Below, in pieces: positions 52,983 to 61,226 of a stretch of 64,000 bases of DNA (within the stretch, counting starts at the first letter, position 1; every line of letters begins with the position of its first letter). The position numbers were made by a program, and so were the translations under genes. Origin of the DNA: Herbaspirillum sp. meg3 (GTDB taxonomy: Bacteria; Pseudomonadota; Gammaproteobacteria; Burkholderiales; Burkholderiaceae_D). The notes below the pieces were generated by a model that saw only the letters and a list, made by a program, of their open reading frames with translations, was not told where the DNA came from and searched no databases. The stretch is taken from assembly GCF_002257565.1 (NCBI RefSeq), contig NZ_CP022736.1, positions 1,178,001 through 1,242,000 of the forward strand. Reading direction: 5' to 3'.

Positions 52983-53990
52983 ATGTCTTACGGACCAAGA
53001 ACAATCAGCGTAGCACCCATGATGGATTGGACCGATCGGCACTGCCGCGTCTTCCATCGCCAGATTACGCGCCATACCTGGCTGTACACCGAAATGGTCA
53101 CGACCGGTGCGCTCTTGTATGGCGACGTCGGGCGCCATCTCAACTTCAACGAAGAAGAACATCCCGTCGCTTTGCAACTCGGCGGCAGCGAGCCTGCCGA
53201 TCTGGCAAAGAGCGCCAAGCTGGGCGAGGAGTGGGGTTACGACGAGATCAACCTGAATTGCGGTTGCCCTTCCGAGCGTGTGCAGAAGGGCGCTTTCGGC
53301 GCCTGCCTGATGGCCGAGCCGACGCTGGTCGCCGATTGCGTGAAAGCCATGCGCGATGCCGTGTCCATCGACGTTACCGTGAAGCATCGTATCGGTATCG
53401 ACGACGTCGAATCCTATGACTTCGTGCGCGACTTTGTCGGCAAGATCGCCGGCGCCGGCAGCAAAACCTTCATCGTCCACGCCCGTAATGCCATCCTGAA
53501 AGGCCTGAGCCCGAAGGAAAACCGCGAAATCCCGCCGCTCAAGTACGACTATGCGTATCGCCTCAAGCGCGATTTTCCGGAGCTGGAAATCCTGATCAAC
53601 GGCGGTATCAAGACCGTGGCGGAGATCGACGAGCATCTCAAGCATGTCGACGGCGTTATGCTGGGGCGCGAGGCGTATCACAACCCTTTCCTCATGGCAG
53701 GTTTCGATGCGCGCTATTACGCCGGACTCGACGGCGGCATTCAGGCTAATCGCAGCGAAGTGATCGAAGCCATGATTGCCTATGCAAGTGCGCAACTGGC
53801 GCTGCACGGCGACGGCGGCAAAGGATTGCGTCTCAACAGCATCACGCGCCACATGCTCGGCCTGATGGCTGGCATGCCCGGTGCGCGCGCATTCCGCCAG
53901 ACTTTGTCCGATTCCAAGCGCCTGGCGCTGGGCGATCCGGCTTTGTTGATGGAGGCGTTGTCGCATACGCAACTGGTCACGCTGGAATAA
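52983..53990 (+). CDS. dusA: tRNA-dihydrouridine(20/20a) synthase
   Basis: A 335-aa FMN enzyme reducing uridines 20 and 20a in the tRNA D loop. The TIM barrel starts TISVAPMMDWTDRHCRVFHRQI. EMVTTGALLYGD, HPVALQLGGSEP and YDEINLNCGCPSERVQKGAFGACLM (catalytic Cys near 95) are DusA-specific, together with VTVKHRIGIDD. A helical C-terminal domain follows. The DusA subfamily is preferred over DusB/DusC on these motifs. TAGGAAAAGTGC precedes the ATG. Confidence 0.95.
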   Translation: MSYGPRTISVAPMMDWTDRHCRVFHRQITRHTWLYTEMVTTGALLYGDVGRHLNFNEEEHPVALQLGGSEPADLAKSAKLGEEWGYDEINLNCGCPSERVQKGAFGACLMAEPTLVADCVKAMRDAVSIDVTVKHRIGIDDVESYDFVRDFVGKIAGAGSKTFIVHARNAILKGLSPKENREIPPLKYDYAYRLKRDFPELEILINGGIKTVAEIDEHLKHVDGVMLGREAYHNPFLMAGFDARYYAGLDGGIQANRSEVIEAMIAYASAQLALHGDGGKGLRLNSITRHMLGLMAGMPGARAFRQTLSDSKRLALGDPALLMEALSHTQLVTLE

Positions 53991-54075
53991 TCTGCCAGCC
54001 TGCCAATGAGGCATGAATGAAGTGATAAGCCGACCGCAAATCCTTTAAAATACGGGGCTACTGAGGGAATTCTTT

Positions 54076-55188
54076 ATGCCTATAGCAACAACAGAAGAAA
54101 TCGTCGCCGAACTGCGCGCTGGACGCATGGTGATTCTGGTCGACGAAGAAGATCGTGAAAATGAAGGCGACCTGGTGCTGGCCACCGATTTCGTTACGCC
54201 CGAAGCCATCAACTTCATGGTCAAGTACGCACGCGGCCTGGTGTGTCTGACCCTGACCGAAGAACATTGCGACCGTCTCGACCTGTCGATGATGTCGACT
54301 CGCAACGGCACCCAATTCGGCACCAATTTCACCGTGTCGATCGAGGCCGCCGAAGGCGTCACTACCGGTATCTCCGCCGCTGACCGTGCGCGCACGATTC
54401 AGGTTGCCGCCGCTAAGAATGCAACGCCGGCCGACATCGTGCAGCCCGGCCATATTTTCCCGCTGCGTGCGCAAAAGGGCGGAGTGCTCATGCGTGCCGG
54501 CCATACCGAAGCCGGTTGCGACCTGACCGAGATGGCAGGCCTGACGCCGGCCGCCGTGATTTGCGAAATTCTCAAGGACGACGGCACCATGGCGCGTCTG
54601 CCGGACTTGCTGGAATTCGCCGAAGAGCACAAACTGAAGATCGGTACGATTGCCGACCTGATCCACTATCGCAGCCAGCACGAAAGCATCATCGAGCGCG
54701 TGGCCGAGCGTGAGATGCACACCGTGCACGGCAGCTTCAAGGCCATCGCCTATCGCGACAAGCCAAGCGGCGGCGCCCATCTGGCGCTGGTGCACGGCGA
54801 CATCCGTCCAGGAGAAGAAACGCTGGTGCGCGTGCATCAGCCGGTATCGATTCTGGATTTGCTGGAAACCGAAGCAACCACGCACTCGTGGAACATGGCC
54901 TCTGCCATGGCGGCGATCAAGGCGGCGCCAAGCGGCGTGGTGGTGCTGCTCAATTGCGAAGAGTCTGCCGACCAGATGTTTGCCCAGTTCGCGGCGCTCA
55001 ACAGCGCCCAGTCGGCCAAGCCGACGCGCGCTGACCGCATGGACCTGCGTACCTACGGTATCGGCGCGCAGATCCTGAAGGATCTGAACGTTTGCAAGAT
55101 GAAGTTGCTGGCCAGCCCGCGCAAGATGCCGTCGATGACCGGTTTCAATCTGGAAGTCACCGGATATCGCGCCAAGCCGGAAGCCTGA
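54076..55188 (+). CDS. ribB: 3,4-dihydroxy-2-butanone 4-phosphate synthase with degenerate RibA-like domain
   Basis: A 370-aa riboflavin-pathway protein. The DHBP synthase domain (about 1-200) is intact: DEEDRENEGDLVLATDF (metal/catalytic acidic loop), RMSSTRNGTQFGTNF-like sequence and LMRAGHTEAGCDLTEMAGL. The C-terminal domain (about 205-365) aligns by pattern with GTP cyclohydrolase II (DLRTYGIGAQIL, CKMKLLASPRKM), but the zinc-binding cysteine cluster expected after the HGD-like start is absent (GDIRPGEETLVRVHQPVSI). It therefore should make DHBP but not act as RibA, matching the known RibBX variant. A separate ribA is expected elsewhere. Confidence 0.92.
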   Translation: MPIATTEEIVAELRAGRMVILVDEEDRENEGDLVLATDFVTPEAINFMVKYARGLVCLTLTEEHCDRLDLSMMSTRNGTQFGTNFTVSIEAAEGVTTGISAADRARTIQVAAAKNATPADIVQPGHIFPLRAQKGGVLMRAGHTEAGCDLTEMAGLTPAAVICEILKDDGTMARLPDLLEFAEEHKLKIGTIADLIHYRSQHESIIERVAEREMHTVHGSFKAIAYRDKPSGGAHLALVHGDIRPGEETLVRVHQPVSILDLLETEATTHSWNMASAMAAIKAAPSGVVVLLNCEESADQMFAQFAALNSAQSAKPTRADRMDLRTYGIGAQILKDLNVCKMKLLASPRKMPSMTGFNLEVTGYRAKPEA

Positions 55189-55394
55189 AACAACATAAGC
55201 AGCGGCGGCGGATGAAGAGCCGGACTGAGCATCAGAGATACCGTTCCACGGTGGTACCTTGCAGGCATATCTTGAATGCGTATCTTGAGATCGCTGTAAT
55301 CGCTTGATCCGGTATTGTTCTGATGCATCTGCCGGCACTGCTGCAACACTATTCACACTCAACAGAAGCGCAAGTTTGCGTATAAGGAAAAGCC

Positions 55395-55880
55395 ATGACT
55401 ATAGGTACTTACGAATCGGATCTGAATGGCGAAGGCTTGCGCATCGGCATCGTGCAGGCGCGTTTCAATGAAGACGTCTGCCATGGTCTGCTGGCAGCTT
55501 GCCTGGCGGAGCTGAAGCACCTGGGCGTGCAAGACGAAGACATCCTGCACGTCAGCGTGCCGGGTGCGCTGGAGATTCCGCTGGCGTTGCAAAAGATGGC
55601 CGAGACTGATCAGTTTGACGCCTTGATTGCGCTGGGCGCGGTTATTCGCGGCGAGACCTATCACTTCGAGCTGGTATCCAACGAATCCGGCGCAGGCATC
55701 ACGCGCGTCGGTCTCGACGCCGGAATCCCGATTGCCAACGCGGTTCTGACCACGGAAAACGACGAGCAGGCGGAAGTGCGCATGGCAGTCAAGGGTGCAG
55801 ACGCGGCTCGCGTCGCCGTTGAAATGGCCAATCTGGCACTGGCGCTGGACGAACTGGCGCAAGTCTCGGAAGAAGAATAA
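55395..55880 (+). CDS. ribH: 6,7-dimethyl-8-ribityllumazine synthase
   Basis: A 161-aa enzyme condensing DHBP with the ribitylamino-uracil, the penultimate step to riboflavin. Substrate-loop motifs are IGIVQARFNEDVCHGLL, VSVPGALEIPLALQKMAE, ALGAVIRGETYHFELVSNES and GLDAGIPIANAVLTTENDEQAEVR; the catalytic His lies in TYHFE. The acidic C-terminus is slightly longer than the E. coli enzyme. It lies 206 bp after ribB and 108 bp before nusB, the conserved ribH-nusB order. Confidence 0.96.
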   Translation: MTIGTYESDLNGEGLRIGIVQARFNEDVCHGLLAACLAELKHLGVQDEDILHVSVPGALEIPLALQKMAETDQFDALIALGAVIRGETYHFELVSNESGAGITRVGLDAGIPIANAVLTTENDEQAEVRMAVKGADAARVAVEMANLALALDELAQVSEEE

Positions 55881-55988
55881 GCACCTTGGAAGCGGCGCTC
55901 GTTCTGCGGCACTGACGCAGGTGAATGAGCAGGGCGATGCGCCTATCCATTTTTGTATTTAGTATCGAACCGGTTTGACCTATTCAAC

Positions 55989-56456
55989 ATGACCAATAAA
56001 AATCTCCACGCCAATCCGAGCAAGAATCGCACGCCGCGTCACCGCGCGCGCGAGTTTGCATTGCAAGGCCTGTATCAATGGCTGCTCAACAACGAAGATG
56101 CCGGCGCGATTGAAGCCCACATCCGCGAAGCCCACGGTTTCGACAAGGCGGATGCAGAACATTTCGACGTGCTGCTGTACGGTGCGATCAAGCAGGTCGC
56201 CGATCTGCGCGCGGGTCTTGCGCCGCTGATCGATCGTCCCATCACCGAACTGTCGCCGGTAGAACATGCCGCGCTGCTGATCGGCGCGTTCGAACTGAAG
56301 AACAACATCGAGATTCCGTACAAGGTCGTCATCAACGAAGCCGTTGAGTTGACCAAGTCCTTCGGCGGTATCGATGGTCACAAGTACGTCAACGGCGTGC
56401 TTGATCGTTTCGCCGCGAAGGTGCGCGAAACTGAAGTAGGCGCCGGTCGTCGCTAA
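55989..56456 (+). CDS. nusB: Transcription antitermination protein NusB
   Basis: A 155-aa helical protein that with NusE binds boxA RNA in rRNA transcripts. RTPRHRAREFALQGLYQWLLNNEDAGAI, the RPITELSPVEHAALLIGAFEL region and PYKVVINEAVELTKSFGGIDGHKYVNGVLDRFA are the family blocks. The start at MTNKNLH is chosen; a more upstream ATG (55953) would add 12 residues. It follows ribH as in many proteobacteria. Confidence 0.95.
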   Translation: MTNKNLHANPSKNRTPRHRAREFALQGLYQWLLNNEDAGAIEAHIREAHGFDKADAEHFDVLLYGAIKQVADLRAGLAPLIDRPITELSPVEHAALLIGAFELKNNIEIPYKVVINEAVELTKSFGGIDGHKYVNGVLDRFAAKVRETEVGAGRR

Positions 56457-56584
56457 TCGCCTTGCCGGTTTGCTCTGCTGATTCGCTTTGCCGATTTTTC
56501 ATCGGTGGATTTTGATCCTGATTTTTCCGCCGTTGCTGCAGGCATGATCGCAGCGCGGCGGATTCCGCTTTTCTACACATCCCC

Positions 56585-57754
56585 ATGAGCTTTCACGATC
56601 TCGCCTCACGTCTGGACAACATCGCACCCTTTCATGTGATGGAGTTGGCCAAGATGGCTGCTGCCCTCGAGCAACAAGGTCAGCACATCATTCACATGGG
56701 CATTGGCGAGCCTGACTTCACCGCTGCGCCGGCGGTTGTTGCCGCCGCGACACAAGCGATGACGGACGGCAAGATGCAGTACACCTCGGCAACAGGTTTG
56801 CCGGCGTTACGAGAGGCGATCTCAGCGCATTATCAGCGCGTGTACGGGTTGGACATAGCGCCCGGTCGAATTGTGGTCACAGCAGGCGCCTCAGCGGCCT
56901 TATTGCTGGCCTGTGCCGCGTTGGTGGAGAAAGATACCGAAGTCCTGATGCCGGATCCGTCTTATCCGTGCAATCGCCATTTCGTTGCCGCCTTCGAAGG
57001 CAAGGCCAAATTGATCGAAAGCGGGCCGGAACATCGCTTCCAGTTGTCCGCAGGCATGGTGCGGGAACATTGGTCTGCAGCAACCAAAGGCGTCTTGCTG
57101 GCGTCGCCGTCGAATCCGACCGGCACCTCAATCCTCCCGGAAGAGTTGAGCAAGATCGTTGATGTCGTGCGCGAGAAAAAAGGCTTCACCATCGTCGATG
57201 AAATCTATCAGGGCTTGTCGTACGAAGGCGCGCCATTCTCGGCTCTGTCACTCGGCGAAGACGTCATCGTCATCAACAGCTTCTCCAAATACTTCAACAT
57301 GACCGGTTGGCGTCTCGGCTGGCTGGTGCTGCCGGAGAGTCTGGTGCCGCAAGTCGAAAAGCTTGCGCAGAATTTATTCATCTGCGCATCGTCGATTGCA
57401 CAGCACGCCGGCATCGCTTGCTTCGCGCCGGAATCGATCGCGCTGTATGAAGAGCGCAAAGCCGAATTCAAACGCCGTCGCGATTACATCGTGCCGCAAC
57501 TTGAGCGTCTCGGCTTCAAGGTGCCGGTGATGCCGGATGGTGCGTTTTATGTGTATGCCGATTGCAGCGCGCTGAGCGACGATGCCGATCAATTCACCAT
57601 CGACATGCTCAACAAGGCTGGCGTGGTGTTGGTGCCGGGCTTGGATTTCGGTCCGGCCACAGCACATCGCTATATCCGCTTGTCGTACGCGACGTCGATG
57701 GAAAATTTGCAAGAGGCTGTTCGCCGTCTGGAAAAATATCTGGCAGAGCGATAA
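56585..57754 (+). CDS. Class I/II PLP-dependent aminotransferase
   Basis: A 389-aa fold-type I aminotransferase. Substrate and cofactor motifs are HIIHMGIGEPDFTAAP, YTSATGLPALREAISAHYQ, TAGASAALLLACAALV, LLASPSNPTGTS (Asn and pyridine contacts), IVDEIYQGLSYEG and the Schiff-base Lys in INSFSKYFNMTGWRLGW (near 235). The C-terminal DGAFYVYADCS and YIRLSYATS (Arg carboxylate ligand) complete it. It resembles alanine/aspartate-type aminotransferases; the substrate cannot be fixed from sequence. It is followed by a bidirectional terminator. Confidence 0.9.
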   Translation: MSFHDLASRLDNIAPFHVMELAKMAAALEQQGQHIIHMGIGEPDFTAAPAVVAAATQAMTDGKMQYTSATGLPALREAISAHYQRVYGLDIAPGRIVVTAGASAALLLACAALVEKDTEVLMPDPSYPCNRHFVAAFEGKAKLIESGPEHRFQLSAGMVREHWSAATKGVLLASPSNPTGTSILPEELSKIVDVVREKKGFTIVDEIYQGLSYEGAPFSALSLGEDVIVINSFSKYFNMTGWRLGWLVLPESLVPQVEKLAQNLFICASSIAQHAGIACFAPESIALYEERKAEFKRRRDYIVPQLERLGFKVPVMPDGAFYVYADCSALSDDADQFTIDMLNKAGVVLVPGLDFGPATAHRYIRLSYATSMENLQEAVRRLEKYLAER

Positions 57755-57818
57755 GCCTGCTTGCAGGTGAGTGAGTCGGCGAGATGAGGAAAGTAATTCG
57801 CCGCCAATTCACCGCAAA

Positions 57819-57850
57819 TAAAAAAGGAGCCTCGAGGGGCTCCTTTTTTT
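57819..57850. terminator. Bidirectional Rho-independent terminator
   Basis: A stem (AAAAAGGAGCC at 57821-57831 with GGCTCCTTTTT at 57838-57848) flanked by A and T runs, serving the aminotransferase gene and the convergent transglycosylase gene. Confidence 0.9.
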
Positions 57851-57905
57851 ATGTCCGCTTGTTCAGCAGGCTCATGTCATGTGTGAAGCACTTTGCTGCA
57901 ACGAA

Positions 57906-58892
57906 TTACAACGCAGCGATTTCTTCAGATGAAGCCACGCCTGGTTTCTTCGGTGCAGCGGAAGCCATGTCACCGACCGCGGTCGGTTTGGCAGGCGTTA
58001 CCGCCGGCAGGGCGGGGCGCACGGCTTGCACTGGTGGCTTGATCAGCGCGGTTGTGAAGATCGAGATGTTCTTGCCGACTGCGACTTCCTTCAGGTTCTG
58101 ATATTCGGACAAGACCTTCAGTCCGTAACCGCCATCGTTGTCCATATCGGCAGCCCCGACGTAGCTCTTCAAACCTGCTTCAACCGATCCGCCGCGTGTG
58201 ACGTATTCCTTCAGGATCAGCGAACCGACCTTGATGTTGGCAACCGGATTGAGCGCCGCTTTGACGCCACCCAGTTCCTGGAATTTGTCATGGTGAACCT
58301 TGGACATGACTTGCATCAGTCCTTGCGCACCCATCGGGCTTTCCGCGAACGGATTGAAGCGCGACTCAATTGCCATCACCGCCAGGATCAGCAGTGGATC
58401 GAGTTTGATTTCACGTGCAGTCAGATACGCAGCCGATACCAGCATGTCGGTGGCGTCGCCCGCAACGCGGTAACGCTTGGACAGCCATGTCGTCACCAGT
58501 TTTTGCTGGCGTGGTGTGCCGATGATCTTGCGCTCTTCCTCCGTCATCGGTACGGCTGCAGCAGCGGCCGCGGCGGCTGCCACAGGTGCTGCGACAGTCA
58601 ATGCCGGTGCCGGGACATCCATCAGATTAGCCAGCGATGGCGCTTCCGGGACGACTTCTTCGGGTTGATCATCCGAAAAAGGCGACAGAGCCATCAGCTT
58701 GTCGGCGAATTCGGGATTGAAAAACATCATGCCCAAAACGAACAGAGCAGCGGTACCTGCCAAAGTCAGCGCATAGTGCGCTGCGGTAAAAAAGCGACCG
58801 ATTCTGCTTGGAATGGACTTCGCCCATTGTGCAGAATGGTCAACCATATCGGAGGCGGAGCTTAACTGCGCCTCGATGGGTTGGTTTAACAT
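57906..58892 (-). CDS. Membrane-anchored lytic transglycosylase (SLT domain)
   Basis: A 328-aa peptidoglycan-cleaving protein. A cytoplasmic start of about 45 residues precedes one membrane helix (HYALTLAGTAALFVLGMMFF), then an Ala-rich linker (about 90-125) and an SLT domain (about 145-270). The catalytic Glu is in LAVMAIESRFNPFAESPMGAQGLMQVM. A Pro/Ala-rich tail follows. CAGGAGG lies 5 bp before the ATG at 58892. The gene is preceded by a leader of about 295 nt with a near-consensus promoter and strong predicted structure, so it is probably regulated at RNA level. Confidence 0.9.
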   Translation of the reverse strand: MLNQPIEAQLSSASDMVDHSAQWAKSIPSRIGRFFTAAHYALTLAGTAALFVLGMMFFNPEFADKLMALSPFSDDQPEEVVPEAPSLANLMDVPAPALTVAAPVAAAAAAAAAVPMTEEERKIIGTPRQQKLVTTWLSKRYRVAGDATDMLVSAAYLTAREIKLDPLLILAVMAIESRFNPFAESPMGAQGLMQVMSKVHHDKFQELGGVKAALNPVANIKVGSLILKEYVTRGGSVEAGLKSYVGAADMDNDGGYGLKVLSEYQNLKEVAVGKNISIFTTALIKPPVQAVRPALPAVTPAKPTAVGDMASAAPKKPGVASSEEIAAL

Positions 58893-59100
58893 TGAACCTC
58901 CTGAATGTTGCAACTTACATAGGGCAAAGCCGGCCAAGAGTGAAAAACCGGATTACTGACTACATGCATCACAATCAAAACACTGCCGTCGCAAAGCGTT
59001 ACGGCAAGCTACGGGTTGTTTGCGGTTACTGCAGGGCCGTCGGCTCCGGTGCAGTGCAATACAACCAAGTTCGGGGGAGAAGGCTGACGCCTTTTGATAA

Positions 59101-59187
59101 CACTCCTTAAAAATGCCAGTGGGACCCCGTTCCCGTGAAACCTTGCGAGCTGATTCGGGTTCCTCACCCGGCTCCTTTAATCAAGGT
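59101..59187 (-). ncRNA. Structured 5' leader RNA of the transglycosylase gene
   Basis: Read on the minus strand, the RNA would begin near 59187 and fold at once: ACCTTG (59187-59182) pairs with CAAGGT (59145-59140), GAGC (59174-59171) with GCTC (59150-59147), and CGGGT (59170-59166) with ACCCG (59160-59156, loop of 5). A GGGA/TCCC stem follows at 59134-59131 and 59124-59121, with an alternative CACT/AGTG pairing (59121-59118, 59104-59101). The leader then runs about 210 nt more to the gene. I could not match it to a known riboswitch class. Coordinates of the compact domain are approximate. Confidence 0.5.
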
Positions 59188-59193
59188 GCGCGA

Positions 59194-59222
59194 ATTGTAG
59201 AAGCCACTTTATATCAAGTCAA
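59194..59222 (-). promoter_or_regulatory. Near-consensus sigma-70 promoter of the transglycosylase leader
   Basis: On the minus strand, TTGACT (59222-59217) and TACAAT (59199-59194) are separated by exactly 17 bp. Both hexamers match consensus at 5 of 6 positions. Confidence 0.75.
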
Positions 59223-59225
59223 TAC

Positions 59226-59243
59226 TATTAAATCGATTTAATA
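59226..59243. promoter_or_regulatory. 18-bp perfect palindrome upstream of the -35 box
   Basis: TATTAAATCGATTTAATA is a perfect AT-rich palindrome ending 4 bp from the minus-strand -35 box and about 110 bp before ubiD. Its position and symmetry suit a dimeric repressor or activator operator. Confidence 0.55.
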
Positions 59244-59355
59244 TAACTTTTAAGTCTTATTTTTGAGGGGGTATCCCGTCAAAAATCAATAGAATCAACC
59301 GTTTGCCCGGTCTACCTCATCTAAGGGCTGTACTCAAGAAAACCAGCGAAAAAAA

Positions 59356-60840
59356 ATGAAATACACTGATTTACGCGATTTTATTTCGCAACTGCAACTT
59401 TCTGGAGAATTAAAACACGTCTCCGTACCTGTCTCTCCCTACCTGGAAATGACGGAAATTTGCGATCGCACCCTGCGCGCCTCCGGGCCAGCGCTGATTT
59501 TCGACAAGGTCGAAGGAAAAAATATCCCTGTCCTGGCCAATCTTTTCGGTACGCCGCGCCGCGTGGCGCTCGGCATGGGGGCCGAAGATGTCAGCGAATT
59601 AAGACGCATCGGTCATTTGTTGGCGAAGTTGAAAGAGCCTGAGCCGCCGAAGGGTTTCAAGGATGTCATGGGCCTCGGCACGCTGGTCAAATCGCTATGG
59701 GACATGGCGCCCAAGGAGCGCAGTTCGGCACCTTGCCAGGACATCGTCTGGGAAGGCAACGACGTCGACCTCGACCGCCTGCCGATTCAGCACTGCTGGC
59801 CGGGCGATGTGGCACCTCTTATTACATGGGGTCTGGTGATCACCAAAGGCCCTAATAAGAAGCGCCAGAATCTCGGCATCTATCGCCAGCAAGTCATCGG
59901 CCGCAACAAGGTCATCATGCGCTGGCTGGCGCATCGCGGCGGCGCGCTCGACTTCCGCGAACACTGCATCGCCAATCCCGGCAAGCCGTATCCGATCGCG
60001 GTTGCCCTCGGCGCCGATCCCGCTACTATATTAGGAGCCGTCACGCCGGTGCCGGACAGCCTGTCCGAATATCAGTTCGCTGGCCTGCTGCGCGGCAGCC
60101 GGACCGAGCTGGTCAAAGCCATCGGCAGCGAGTTGCGCGTGCCGGCGTCGGCTGAAATTGTGCTGGAAGGGCATATCTATCCGGATGAATCGCATCCCTC
60201 CGGCTACGAGCATGCGCTGGAGGGGCCCTATGGCGACCACACCGGTTACTATAATGAGCAGGACTGGTTCCCGGTCTTCACCATCGACCGCATCACCATG
60301 CGCCGCGATCCCATCTATCATTCCACCTACACCGGCAAACCGCCCGACGAACCGGCCGTGCTGGGCGTCGCGCTCAATGAAGTATTCATTCCGCTGCTGC
60401 AAAAGCAGTTCAGTGAAATCACCGATTTCTATCTGCCGCCGGAAGGTTGCAGCTACCGCATGGCGGTGGTGCAGATGAAGAAGTCCTACGCCGGCCACGC
60501 CAAGCGCGTGATGTTCGGTGTGTGGAGTTTCCTGCGCCAGTTCATGTATACCAAGTTCATCGTGGTGGTTGATGAGGATGTCGACATCCGTGATTGGAAA
60601 GAAGTGATCTGGGCCATCACCACGCGTGTCGATCCGGTGCGCGACACGGTCATGGTCGACAACACACCGATTGATTACCTCGACTTTGCCTCACCCGTCA
60701 GCGGCCTTGGCAGCAAGATGGGCATTGATGCCACCAACAAGTGGCCGGGTGAAACCAACCGCGAATGGGGTACTGTCATTACCATGACCGATGCAGTCAA
60801 GAAGCGGGTGGACAGTATCTGGGACGAACTCGGTATTTAA
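59356..60840 (+). CDS. ubiD: UbiD-family decarboxylase (ubiquinone biosynthesis)
   Basis: A 494-aa prenylated-FMN-dependent enzyme decarboxylating 3-octaprenyl-4-hydroxybenzoate. It begins MKYTDLRDFISQLQLSGELKHV. Motifs include QNLGIYRQQVIGRNKVIMRW and AHRGGALDF, which hold cofactor and metal contacts, GHIYPDESHPSGYEHALEGPYGDHTGYYN, and the late VDNTPIDYLDFASPVSGLGSKMGIDATNKWPGE. Length equals the E. coli enzyme (497 aa). The ubiX partner that makes the cofactor is not in this window. The 4.5S RNA gene follows about 165 bp later. Confidence 0.97.
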   Translation: MKYTDLRDFISQLQLSGELKHVSVPVSPYLEMTEICDRTLRASGPALIFDKVEGKNIPVLANLFGTPRRVALGMGAEDVSELRRIGHLLAKLKEPEPPKGFKDVMGLGTLVKSLWDMAPKERSSAPCQDIVWEGNDVDLDRLPIQHCWPGDVAPLITWGLVITKGPNKKRQNLGIYRQQVIGRNKVIMRWLAHRGGALDFREHCIANPGKPYPIAVALGADPATILGAVTPVPDSLSEYQFAGLLRGSRTELVKAIGSELRVPASAEIVLEGHIYPDESHPSGYEHALEGPYGDHTGYYNEQDWFPVFTIDRITMRRDPIYHSTYTGKPPDEPAVLGVALNEVFIPLLQKQFSEITDFYLPPEGCSYRMAVVQMKKSYAGHAKRVMFGVWSFLRQFMYTKFIVVVDEDVDIRDWKEVIWAITTRVDPVRDTVMVDNTPIDYLDFASPVSGLGSKMGIDATNKWPGETNREWGTVITMTDAVKKRVDSIWDELGI

Positions 60841-60998
60841 GTAGCGAGTGATGTCGTAAGCACGCAGCCTGTGATGTCTTGCAGGCTGCATGCAGATTGC
60901 TGCTTCTTAACAAGCCAGCGGCGATCTTTGCGACGGCTGCAATTTGGCAATTTATCCTGTCGCAGAGAACAGCGCTCGCACCGATGGCGCAGATGAGG

Positions 60999-61004
60999 TA
61001 CAAT
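60999..61004 (+). promoter_or_regulatory. -10 box of the 4.5S RNA promoter
   Basis: TACAAT lies about 7 bp before the predicted 5' end of the 4.5S RNA. The -35 region (near 60976) is poorly matched. Confidence 0.5.
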
Positions 61005-61005
61005 T

Positions 61006-61112
61006 CGTGCCGGCGGGCCCCTGCGCATTGTGGCATGGTCAACCTGGTCAGGTCGGGAACGAAGCAGCCACAGCCATTTCCTGCAAGTGCCGCAGACAAG
61101 GCTCGCCTCTTC
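61006..61112 (+). ncRNA. ffs: Signal recognition particle 4.5S RNA
   Basis: The RNA partner of Ffh, which targets nascent membrane proteins. The conserved tip is at about 61041-61068: CCTGGTCAGG, then TCGGGAACGAAGCAGCC, matching the betaproteobacterial form of the Ffh-binding loops. The outer stem pairs GGCGGGCC (61012-61019) with GGCTCGCC (61100-61107), and CTGCG (61021-61025) with CGCAG (61091-61095). Size is about 100 nt, as expected. The exact ends are estimated. Confidence 0.92.
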
Positions 61113-61226
61113 CTTCGAAGTTTTCTTCAGGAAGCATTCAACAAGTCGTGACGAATTCAATCCGTTACCGACAGTCCGGTTCTGCCTTTCCTCAGTTCTT
61201 TCAGTTTCACAAGAAATCAGTCAGCC

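Larger units (their letters stand above)
58893..59355. other. 463-bp divergent region between transglycosylase gene and ubiD
   Basis: Holds the minus-strand structured leader, its sigma-70 promoter and an 18-bp palindrome, each listed separately. The ubiD-proximal part (59244-59355) shows no convincing promoter. No gene is seen. Confidence 0.6.

Noticed and set aside
53991..54075. FMN riboswitch upstream of ribB
   Set aside because: The 85-bp gap is too short and lacks the conserved FMN-element blocks.
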